Source: Deltaproteobacteria bacterium
GTDB lineage: Bacteria > Myxococcota_A > UBA796
Direction: 5' to 3'
Assembly (NCBI GenBank): GCA_002707085.1
Contig: PALY01000131.1
Location: 1 to 12,291 of the forward strand
DNA length: 12,291 nucleotides
The position numbers were made by a program, and so were the translations under genes. This document shows positions 6,229-12,291 of this stretch, piece by piece. The notes beneath the pieces were generated by a model. That model made no database searches. It was given only the letters and a program-made list of their open reading frames with translations, and was not told where the DNA came from. Each line of letters begins with the position of its first letter. Position 1 is the stretch's first letter.

Positions 6229-8106
6229 CTATTTCGCAGCGGGTGCTTTCGCTTGCTCGACATCATCGTCTTCAAGTTTGTCGGCCATTTCTTCCATCCA
6301 ACTGTACGAACCCTTGAGGACTTGGCGACTCACAGCCACCTTTTCGTCGTCTTCGTTGTTCCACAGTTCGTAAAAGCGAAGTTCTACGACGCGACGGCTG
6401 TTTTGGCAGAACATATCTGCCAACTCGGCGGCTTCACTTGCACCTGGTGCATTGCGTTTTTCCAGCGCAATGGCCCGAGCAATGGATGCTGTCATGGCGA
6501 ACAGTTCGTTCACTACGTCAACCAGACGGAACAAGAACATTTGCTTGCGTTCCATCTTTTCACGGAACACCATCATGCCGTGGAAGCTCTCACGGGCAAG
6601 CTTGGCAGCCGCACGATGGATGAACCGAAGGTGTCCATCCCACTTTCCGTATGAGAGGTAGCTGGGTGTAAACAAGCCTTTCAGCCACCGGGTGGGGTAC
6701 CACCATGCGTAGAAGAGACCAATTTTTGGAAGTGCTGACAGTTTGTCGGCGATGGTGGACTTGGGGTCGACCATTGCGCCAGCAACGGACAAGTGTTTGT
6801 CTACCGCTTCACGTGCCATCAACAGGTGCATGATCTCTGAAGAACCTTCAAAGATTTTGTTGATGCGAGAATCCCGCATGACACGCTCTACCGGCCAGGC
6901 GTTTTCACCACGCGAAATCAGACTCTTTTCGGTTTCATAGCCGCGACCACCGCGAATCTGCATGGTTTCATCGATGATGTCCCAGCCCATGCATGTGTTC
7001 CATTCCTTACATGCGGCACTTTCAAGCCGTAAATCAAGCTTCTTGTCGTTCGACAGGTAGCTTGTGAGCTTGACGATCGATTCCATGGCAAAGGTTGTCG
7101 ATGCAATGAAAGCAATCTTGTGAGCCAGGCTCTCGTGCTTTCCAATCGGCAGACCCCACTGGACACGCTCGGCTCCCCACTTGCGGACGATTTTCAAACA
7201 GCCCTTGGCGGCGCCAACACAGGTGTTCGGGATCGACAATCGACCATCGTTGAGGGTGGTCAGCGCGATTTTGAGGCCACGCCCTTCTTTTCCAATCAAG
7301 TTGCCCACAGGGATTTTGACGTCTTCAAAGGTGATGACCGCATTGGCCAATGCCCTGAGTCCCATAAAGCGACAACGGTGCTGAACTGTCAGACCTTCCC
7401 AGTCGGTTTCTACAACAAAGGCGGAGATTTTTCCTGACTCTTCGTGTTTGGCCATGACCACGAGAAGTTTCGCCAACGTACCGTTGGTACACCACAGTTT
7501 GGTTCCGTTCATGATGTAGTGTTGACCGTCTTCCGTCAGCTTCACCATGGTGGTCAGACGTGCTGGGTCAGAACCAACTTCTGGTTCAGTCAGTGCGAAA
7601 GCTGAGATTTCACCTTTGGCACAGCGGGGCAAGTATTTCGTCTTCAGTTCATCTGAACCGAACAGTTTGAGCGGTTGCGGTACACCAATGGATTGGTGGG
7701 CAGACAATAGGGCTGTAAGGTTGCCATCACAGACTCCGAGCAGTTCCATTACCTGGGCGTACTCCAACTGATCAAAGCCAAGTCCACCGTATTCTTTTGG
7801 AATTTTCATTCCAAAAGCACCCATTTCAGCCAGTTGGGCGATGTGATCCATGTTGTATTCGCCGCTGTGGTCGACTTCTACAGCGTCCCATGTGTCGCGA
7901 AGGAAGATGCGCAGTTTTTCAAAGAATTCTTCAAACTCGGGGCGCCATTCGGTCCGTTCTGGGTAGGGATGAATCAAATCGAAGCGGAAGTTTCCAAGGA
8001 ACATTTCCTTCATGAAGCTTGGGTTTTTCCAGCTGGTTTCTCGAGACTCTTCGGCCACTCGTCTCGACTCTTCTTCACTGACTTGAATTGGTTTATCGGT
8101 ACTCAT
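6229..8106 (-). CDS. Acyl-CoA dehydrogenase, long VLCAD/ACAD9-like form
   Basis: 625 residues. It catalyses the FAD-dependent alpha,beta-desaturation of acyl-CoA, the first step of fatty-acid beta-oxidation. Visible elements are an N-terminal segment (SFMKEMFLGNF, 30-40) typical of long bacterial forms, the helical domain to about 165, signature 1 ALTEPEVGSD (171-180), the beta domain (about 170-265), signature 2 QIRGGRGY (383-390), and catalytic base Glu420 in IFEGSSEIM, the position used by MCAD/VLCAD-type enzymes. After about residue 440 there is an extra helical C-terminal domain of about 185 residues, as in VLCAD and ACAD9, often linked to long-chain substrates and membrane association. 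The start chosen is ATG at 8106, with GGGGG (8111-8115) four bases upstream. The frame stays open to 8328, but the upstream codons encode unrelated low-quality sequence that would overlap the divergent phosphatase gene. It is monocistronic and ends before a strong terminator. Confidence 0.94.
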   Translation of the reverse strand: MSTDKPIQVSEEESRRVAEESRETSWKNPSFMKEMFLGNFRFDLIHPYPERTEWRPEFEEFFEKLRIFLRDTWDAVEVDHSGEYNMDHIAQLAEMGAFGMKIPKEYGGLGFDQLEYAQVMELLGVCDGNLTALLSAHQSIGVPQPLKLFGSDELKTKYLPRCAKGEISAFALTEPEVGSDPARLTTMVKLTEDGQHYIMNGTKLWCTNGTLAKLLVVMAKHEESGKISAFVVETDWEGLTVQHRCRFMGLRALANAVITFEDVKIPVGNLIGKEGRGLKIALTTLNDGRLSIPNTCVGAAKGCLKIVRKWGAERVQWGLPIGKHESLAHKIAFIASTTFAMESIVKLTSYLSNDKKLDLRLESAACKEWNTCMGWDIIDETMQIRGGRGYETEKSLISRGENAWPVERVMRDSRINKIFEGSSEIMHLLMAREAVDKHLSVAGAMVDPKSTIADKLSALPKIGLFYAWWYPTRWLKGLFTPSYLSYGKWDGHLRFIHRAAAKLARESFHGMMVFREKMERKQMFLFRLVDVVNELFAMTASIARAIALEKRNAPGASEAAELADMFCQNSRRVVELRFYELWNNEDDEKVAVSRQVLKGSYSWMEEMADKLEDDDVEQAKAPAAK

Positions 8107-8162
8107 TAGACCCCCATTTATGTGTATTCGATGGCAGGGATAACCCGCAGCATGGACAGATG

Positions 8163-8176
8163 TGAATAACCATTCA
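8163..8176. promoter_or_regulatory. Inverted repeat TGAAT-N4-ATTCA in the acyl-CoA dehydrogenase / Ppx divergent region
   Basis: Perfect five-base arms, about 57 bases upstream of the acyl-CoA dehydrogenase ATG. The half-sites resemble those of TetR-type fatty-acid regulators such as Bacillus FadR (TGAATGA...TCATTCA), but the spacing is shorter here (4 bases between TGAAT and ATTCA rather than 8). Candidate operator only. No clear -35/-10 was recognised in the roughly 210-base region 8107-8316, which holds no other gene that I can see. Confidence 0.25.
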
Positions 8177-8316
8177 TTCCGCAAAGCCAAGCTTCGGCTT
8201 GTGGCCAAAGTCACTTTCATCTGTAGCGGATCTGGTGCCCAAACTTCAGATGTGGCACTCTGTCGGCCCGTAGCCCTTGTTGGGTAACGAAGACCATCTT
8301 GCTTTGCTTGGAACCT

Positions 8317-9816
8317 ATGTCTGAACAATTGAAACCGTCGATCGACCGTCAGTTTGCAGCCATTGATTTGGGATCAAACTCCTTTCACCTTGTGGTTGCA
8401 CAAGAAGGCGAGAATGGACTCTTTACGGTTGTGGACAGAATTAAAGAGAATGTTCGATTGGCTGCAGGTTTGGGCAGTGATGGAACATTATCGGAGGCTG
8501 CCCAGGAACGTGCGCTTACATGTTTAAAGCGGCTGGGAGAACGGCTGGGTGATCTGCCGCGATCACATGTTCGCGCTGTCGGCACCAACACGCTTCGCAA
8601 AGGCAAAGACGTGGTTCAGTTTCTTGCGGATGCGTCACAGGCTTTGGGTCATCCGATTGACGTGATTTCAGGACGGGAGGAGGCCCGTCTGATTTATCGC
8701 GGAGTGGTCCGTGCGGTGGAGACACCCGGACGACTGTTGGTGATTGATATTGGTGGTGGCAGCACAGAGCTGATTTTGGGCGAGGCCAACGAACCCACGC
8801 GGCTCGATAGTTTGTTTATGGGGCATGTCAGTTGGTCCCGTAGGTTTTTCCCGAATGGTGAAGTCACTGCGGCGGCCATGGAAGAGGCCGAGATGGCGGC
8901 TCGAAGAGAGCTTCAAGGCGTGGTTCGCATCTTTCGAAAAGCGGGGTGGGATCTGGCGGTTGGTTCGTCTGGCACCATTGTGGGTATCGAACGAATGCTT
9001 CAAGCCCGGGGTCATAAAACCATCGATCAGCAGGGCTTGAATTGGTTGAAGCAGACCTTGATTCGTTCAGAGAACATGGATGACGTGGACATTGAAGGTT
9101 TGAGCGAGAACCGTCGAATGGTCTTGCCAGGCGGTGTAGCGATTTTATCGGCATTGTTTACCGGCTTGCGATTGAAGGAGCTGCGCGCAACCAATCATGC
9201 ATTGCGTGAAGGTGTGTTGCTTGAACTTGTAGGCCGAGAACGTTTTCAGGATCTTCGAGACACCACGGTTCGTCATGTGATGGATCGTTTTGAAATCGAT
9301 GGTCGTCAAGCATTTCGGGTTCAGCAGACAGCCTTGGAAATGTTCGACCAAGTCAAAGGAGAATGGCGACTCAAGGAGGAACACCGCCGGTTGCTAAAGT
9401 GGGCCACATCCCTGTATGAGATTGGGTTGTTTTTGACCTATTCGGGCTACCACAAGCATGGTGCGTATCTGTTGACTCACATGGAGATGCCCGGCTTCTC
9501 TCGGCAGGCTCAACGATGTATCGCCGCACTTGTTCGTTCTCATAGAGGCAAACCCACAAGGGATAAAATTGCAGAAGTTGCCCCCATGTGGAACCGAAAA
9601 CTTCTTCATCTTGTCGTATTGCTTCGGTTGGCTGCCAGAATCCACCGGCGAAGGTCACCCAAGAGTTCTCCCACAGTTGTTCTTGGTGTTCAATCAAGAG
9701 AACTGAATCTAAGTTTTCCCGACGGATGGTTGGATTCTCGTCCTTTGAGTCGTGCAGATCTTGAGGAAGATGCCGTCAATATTCGCGGCCTGGGCTACAC
9801 GCTTAAACTCGTCTAA
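8317..9816 (+). CDS. ppx: Ppx/GppA-family exopolyphosphatase
   Basis: 499 residues, close to E. coli PPX/GppA (about 500). These enzymes remove terminal phosphate from polyphosphate and/or hydrolyse pppGpp. The actin-like N-terminal half shows AAIDLGSNSFHLVV (14-27, phosphate loop 1), AVGTNTLRKG (87-96), the SGREEARLI region (118-126) with the catalytic-Glu area at 121-122, IDIGGGSTELI (143-153, phosphate loop 2) and AVGSSGT (214-220). The C-terminal HD-like helical domain (about 315-445) has SLYEIG at 365-370 where relatives have L-H-[DE]-I-G, then GYHKHGAYLLTHMEMPGF (377-394) and SHRGKP (408-413). ATG 8317 is preferred, with GGAA at 8310-8313; an in-frame TTG at 8299 is less likely. Convergence with polyphosphate kinase supports polyphosphate as substrate, but Ppx and GppA cannot be separated by sequence alone. 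Its TAA overlaps the kinase stop by 4 bases. Confidence 0.92.
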   Translation: MSEQLKPSIDRQFAAIDLGSNSFHLVVAQEGENGLFTVVDRIKENVRLAAGLGSDGTLSEAAQERALTCLKRLGERLGDLPRSHVRAVGTNTLRKGKDVVQFLADASQALGHPIDVISGREEARLIYRGVVRAVETPGRLLVIDIGGGSTELILGEANEPTRLDSLFMGHVSWSRRFFPNGEVTAAAMEEAEMAARRELQGVVRIFRKAGWDLAVGSSGTIVGIERMLQARGHKTIDQQGLNWLKQTLIRSENMDDVDIEGLSENRRMVLPGGVAILSALFTGLRLKELRATNHALREGVLLELVGRERFQDLRDTTVRHVMDRFEIDGRQAFRVQQTALEMFDQVKGEWRLKEEHRRLLKWATSLYEIGLFLTYSGYHKHGAYLLTHMEMPGFSRQAQRCIAALVRSHRGKPTRDKIAEVAPMWNRKLLHLVVLLRLAARIHRRRSPKSSPTVVLGVQSRELNLSFPDGWLDSRPLSRADLEEDAVNIRGLGYTLKLV

Positions 9817-9827
9817 TCGCTGTGTAG
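9795..9827. terminator. Inverted repeat around the overlapping ppx and ppk stop codons
   Basis: The arms CTACAC (9795-9800) and GTGTAG (9822-9827) can extend by two further base pairs (GC/GC) past a one-base bulge, leaving a 16-base loop that contains both stop codons (TAA 9814-9816 plus, TAG 9815-9813 minus). There is no T-run on either strand. It is weaker than the repeat at 4634-4659 but similarly placed. Confidence 0.3.
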
Positions 9828-11927
9828 GTCCAATAAAAACTGCTGCACATGATGTGCTTTTTCGTTGTTTGATGAGGCACGGTTGTAGCTGCCATCAGAC
9901 TGAAGAACCCATGCATTGACATTGTCTGTGAAAGCTTGATCCAATCCCTCATGGATGACTCTGGCCTTGATTTTGGGTTCAACAATGGGAGAGGCGAACT
10001 CCACCCGCCGAAGTAGATTCCGGTCCATCCAGTCAGCACTGGAGATGAACACCAACTCCTGGCCATTGGCATGAAAATTGTAGACCCTGGAGTGTTCAAG
10101 AAAGCGTCCCAGAATGGAACGTACATGGATGTTTTCACTGACTCCTGGAATGCCTGGTTTTAGGCAGCATATGCCTCGAACAACCAAGGAAACATGTACC
10201 CCTGCTTGACTTGCGCGGTAGAGCGCCTGAATCATTTTCGGCTCACTTAGGGAGTTGAGTTTGGCTTTAATGTGGGCCTTTTTACCCGCTTTTGCAGCCT
10301 CAATTTCCGCTTCTATCAGTTCCAGAAGTGTGGATTTGAGCGTGAAAGGGGCATGAAGAAGTCGATGCATCGGCATGACTTCACCCAGACTGGTGAGTTG
10401 CATGAACATATTGTGTACGTCTTCGCCAATCTCGGGTTCCGCAGAAAGCAGACTGAAATCGGTGTACAGCCGACTGGTCCCTGTATGGTAGTTCCCTGTT
10501 GCCAAGTGGACATAGCGTCGGAGGCTACGACCCTCTCTGCGGACAATCAAAAGCATTTTCGCATGGCATTTCCTACCCACGACACCGTAGGCGACTGTGG
10601 CCCCCGCTTCCTGCAGTTTGGTGGCCAAACGAATGTTGGCTGCTTCATCGAATCGGGCGCGCAACTCAACGACAACGGTGACTTCCTTTCCGTTTCGCGC
10701 TGCATTGATCAATGAATCCACAATCGGAGAGTCATCTCCTGTTCGATACAGTGTGATTTTAATGGCCAGGACTTTTGGATCGTTGGATGCACGAGCGATC
10801 AAGGAGACAACTGGCGCATAGGACTCATAGGGGTGGTGAAGCAATACAGGGCCTTCCACCATGGCAGCCATGGGGTCGGCCTTGGGTCCAAGTCGATCCT
10901 GAAAACTGGGTGTGGTGGGCGCAAATTTGAGATCGGGGCGGTCTACAAAGTCCGCAAGAGCGCTGACTCTGTGGAGATTTACCGGACCCTTGACCTGGTA
11001 CATCTCCGATTCGGTGAGATTGTGCTGGTCCAACAGGAAGTTTTGCGTTTCCTTCTCACAGTTGTCCGCGACCTCCAGTCGTACAGCGCGCCCATAGTTC
11101 CGACCGTGCAGTTCACCCTTTAGGGCGCTGAGCAGATCGTCGACTTCGTCCTCATCCACCCACATGTCCGAGTTTCGCGTGATGCGGAATTGGTGACACC
11201 CGTAGACCTCCATGCCCGGAAAAATCAGATCCACGTTGCCGTGAATCAAGCTTGAAAGCATCACGAAATGGTGTTCTGCATTTGCCAGTTTGGCGGGCAG
11301 GTGAATCAGTCGAGGGAGGCATCTTGGGACTGGGATAATGGCAAGCCCACTGTCTCGATCATACGCATCATGTCCCGACATTTTTACGACAAAGTTCAAC
11401 CCTTTGTTTTGAACAATGGGAAATGGATGGGCAGGGTCGAGGCCGATGGGTGATAGTACGGGCAGTACTTCTCGTTGAAAGTATCTGCGCAGCCATTCAG
11501 ATTGTGCTTTGTCGAGTTCATCTCGCCGCAACAATCGAATGCCTTCAGCCGCCAACGCAGGCAACAATTCTTTATTGAGGGTTCGATATTGTTGCTCGAT
11601 TAGCGCATGGGTTTCGTCGGAGATCTTTCGTAGAAGCTCGGTTGGGTGGCTTCCATCCGGATAGGGCGAAGCCAGATCGAGTTGTTCACGCTCCTTGAGG
11701 CCCGCAACACGAACTTCAAAGAATTCGTCCAAGTTTGAAGAGAAGATGGACAGGTATCGAAGGCGTTCAAGCAACGGTACAGACGGATCCTGCGCAAGCT
11801 GCAAAACGCGTGCATTAAACTGGAGACTCGACAATTCGCGGTTCAAGTAAAGGTCAAAATCGTCGAGTGCGCGCTTGTGAAGTGACACCAGATTGGTGGC
11901 TGTACTTTGATTCTTATTTGTAGACAT
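9813..11927 (-). CDS. ppk1: Polyphosphate kinase 1
   Basis: 704 residues, normal for PPK1 (about 690-720). It transfers the gamma-phosphate of ATP reversibly onto inorganic polyphosphate. The N domain shows LYLNRELSSLQFNARVL (26-42) and SIFSSNLDEFFEVRVAGL (60-77). The head domain follows, with LSPIGLDPAHPFP (158-170). The two phospholipase-D-like C domains contain the Mg/phosphate-binding arginines Arg395 (ITLYRT) and Arg425 (ELRARFDE), the autophosphorylated His455 in CHAKMLL, and the second active-site His612 in GRFLEHSRVYNFHANG (607-621). All key residues are intact. The start ATG (11925-11927) has GAGGGG about 2 bases upstream, and a -10-like TATACT lies 20 bases further up. The gene converges on ppx with a 4-base overlap of stop codons, so synthesis and breakdown enzymes are tail to tail rather than co-transcribed as in E. 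coli. Confidence 0.97.
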   Translation of the reverse strand: MSTNKNQSTATNLVSLHKRALDDFDLYLNRELSSLQFNARVLQLAQDPSVPLLERLRYLSIFSSNLDEFFEVRVAGLKEREQLDLASPYPDGSHPTELLRKISDETHALIEQQYRTLNKELLPALAAEGIRLLRRDELDKAQSEWLRRYFQREVLPVLSPIGLDPAHPFPIVQNKGLNFVVKMSGHDAYDRDSGLAIIPVPRCLPRLIHLPAKLANAEHHFVMLSSLIHGNVDLIFPGMEVYGCHQFRITRNSDMWVDEDEVDDLLSALKGELHGRNYGRAVRLEVADNCEKETQNFLLDQHNLTESEMYQVKGPVNLHRVSALADFVDRPDLKFAPTTPSFQDRLGPKADPMAAMVEGPVLLHHPYESYAPVVSLIARASNDPKVLAIKITLYRTGDDSPIVDSLINAARNGKEVTVVVELRARFDEAANIRLATKLQEAGATVAYGVVGRKCHAKMLLIVRREGRSLRRYVHLATGNYHTGTSRLYTDFSLLSAEPEIGEDVHNMFMQLTSLGEVMPMHRLLHAPFTLKSTLLELIEAEIEAAKAGKKAHIKAKLNSLSEPKMIQALYRASQAGVHVSLVVRGICCLKPGIPGVSENIHVRSILGRFLEHSRVYNFHANGQELVFISSADWMDRNLLRRVEFASPIVEPKIKARVIHEGLDQAFTDNVNAWVLQSDGSYNRASSNNEKAHHVQQFLLDLHSD

Positions 11928-11946
11928 GTCCCCTCGGTCATCGGCC

Positions 11947-11952
11947 AGTATA
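11947..11952 (-). promoter_or_regulatory. Candidate -10 element (TATACT) for ppk1
   Basis: On the minus strand the hexamer TATACT matches the sigma-70 -10 consensus at five of six positions and lies 20 bases upstream of the ppk1 ATG, implying a very short leader. No good -35 is present at the expected distance, which would suit an activator-dependent promoter. Confidence 0.4.
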
Positions 11953-11962
11953 CGCTAAAATC

Positions 11963-11980
11963 CTGTTGAATTGCTGTCAG
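11963..11980 (+). promoter_or_regulatory. Possible Pho-box-like direct repeat upstream of ppk1
   Basis: CTGTTGA (11963-11969) and CTGTCAG (11974-11980) repeat with the 11-base period of PhoB boxes (consensus CTGTCAT-N4-CTGTCAT), matching 4/7 and 6/7. The repeat ends 10 bases from the ppk1 -10 candidate, but its orientation is opposite to that expected for ppk1. It points toward the lipoprotein gene, whose candidate -10 is about 50 bases away. Low confidence. Confidence 0.2.
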
Positions 11981-12017
11981 GTGAGCGCAAGCCGTCATTC
12001 ATATGGCAAACTGAAGT

Positions 12018-12047
12018 TCGGGCAGGGTTGATACAATGGGAGCCCGA
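12018..12047 (+). promoter_or_regulatory. Inverted repeat enclosing a -10-like TACAAT, upstream of the right-edge lipoprotein
   Basis: The arms TCGGGC (12018-12023) and GCCCGA (12042-12047) flank 18 bases that include TACAAT (12032-12037), a reasonable -10 hexamer 39 bases before the ATG. This could be an operator over the promoter or a leader hairpin. No clear -35 was found. Confidence 0.3.
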
Positions 12048-12076
12048 GACTAATGGGCAAACCTTGGGAGGGAACA

Positions 12077-12291
12077 ATGAAAAGGTTGATTCTATTTGCA
12101 GTTGGATTGAGTGTTCTTGTGTCTTGCGGAGACAAAGACACTGATTTGCCCAACGACACAGGCAACCCATGTCCCGATGGATACACCTACGATGACGATG
12201 GTGTTTGTAGGCCGGAAGCAGACGCGGATGCGGATGCGGACGCGGATGCGGATGCGGACGCGGATGCGGATGCGGATGCGGATGCGGATGC
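12077..12291 (+). CDS. Asp-Ala-repeat lipoprotein, C-terminus cut by window edge
   Basis: Partial gene: 71 codons are visible from ATG at 12077, and the window ends before a stop. The signal peptide has a basic start (MKR), a hydrophobic core (4-15) and lipobox L-V-S-C with the lipidated Cys at residue 17. A short mature segment follows with a small Cys pair, NPCPDGYTYDDDGVCRP (30-46; Cys32 and Cys44), a pattern resembling short disulfide motifs of exported proteins. An Asp-Ala array then runs from residue 49 to the edge. GGGAGGG (12066-12072) is a clear SD about 4 bases upstream. It is divergent from ppk1 across 149 bases. The layout matches the left-edge lipoprotein (Cys17, short acidic segment, Asp-Ala tract), suggesting the same architectural class, but the visible unique parts do not look homologous. 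Function unknown. Confidence 0.85.
   Translation, partial: MKRLILFAVGLSVLVSCGDKDTDLPNDTGNPCPDGYTYDDDGVCRPEADADADADADADADADADADADAD
12221..12291 (+). repeat. Hexanucleotide array (GAYGCG)n encoding Asp-Ala
   Basis: Eleven complete hexamers plus five bases. The first nine form three 18-base units (GACGCG GATGCG GATGCG); after that only GATGCG occurs. All alanine codons are GCG, unlike the mostly GCC left-edge array. The array is in frame with the lipoprotein and continues beyond the window. Confidence 0.95.

Noticed and set aside
8299..8316. TTG start at 8299 for ppx
   Set aside because: ATG at 8317 has a nearby GGAA and gives the usual short leader before the first phosphate loop.
8107..8328. 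Upstream 74-codon extension of the acyl-CoA dehydrogenase frame
   Set aside because: It has no SD at its start, encodes non-family sequence, and would overlap the divergent ppx start. ATG at 8106 with GGGGG upstream matches the family N-terminus.
12221..12291. Idea that the two end arrays are a terminal direct repeat closing a circular element
   Set aside because: In plus-strand reading the left end is GGCATC-type and the right end GATGCG-type. They are in opposite orientation with different units, so they cannot be joined as a direct overlap.
1..12291. Search for defence, toxin-antitoxin, secretion, phage or biosynthetic modules, and for tRNA or rRNA genes
   Set aside because: No family motifs of these systems and no tRNA- or rRNA-like structure were recognised. 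The coding space is filled by the genes listed.

Overview
The window looks like a chromosomal piece of a Gram-negative, diderm bacterium, most plausibly a Myxococcota/Bradymonadota-type (old deltaproteobacterial) lineage. This assignment is an inference. It rests on two lipoproteins with long Asp-Ala tracts, a membrane-anchored RCC1-like protein with repeated C-x9-CWG blades, a long (VLCAD-like) acyl-CoA dehydrogenase, and moderately GC-rich DNA with strong Shine-Dalgarno sequences. I see no transposase, phage gene, CRISPR array, tRNA or rRNA. Gene density is very high: the longest gap between genes is about 210 bases.

Layout. Positions 1-3395 are all on the minus strand. In transcription order they are a ketopantoate-reductase-family oxidoreductase, an RCC1-repeat membrane protein, a membrane-anchored SGNH/GDSL hydrolase (start codon overlapping the previous stop as ATGA), and a lipoprotein that runs off the left edge inside an Asp-Ala array. 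Positions 3446-4648 are on the plus strand: a DUF1279 membrane protein followed by an alpha/beta hydrolase with a TTG start. This pair converges on a proton-dependent peptide transporter (POT/PTR family, 4645-6093, minus) with overlapping stop codons inside a perfect inverted repeat. A strong intrinsic terminator (6178-6209) separates the transporter from an acyl-CoA dehydrogenase (6229-8106, minus). A divergent intergenic region leads to a Ppx/GppA phosphatase (8317-9816, plus), which converges, again with a 4-base stop overlap, on polyphosphate kinase 1 (9813-11927, minus). At the right edge a second lipoprotein (12077 onward, plus) also runs off the window inside an Asp-Ala array.

How the genes fit together. 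The clearest functional pair is ppk1 and ppx, which make and degrade inorganic polyphosphate. Here they are tail to tail rather than in one operon. The left operon combines a cytoplasmic redox enzyme with three envelope proteins: a probable seven-bladed disulfide-rich propeller, an anchored hydrolase and a lipoprotein. Its joint role is not clear from sequence. The rest is housekeeping or metabolic: fatty-acid beta-oxidation, peptide uptake and an unassigned hydrolase.

I found no convincing complete novel system such as defence, secretion or biosynthesis. The most unusual observations are the two convergent gene junctions with stop codons inside inverted repeats, the geometry of the RCC1-like protein, and the fact that both window edges fall inside hexanucleotide arrays encoding Asp-Ala.
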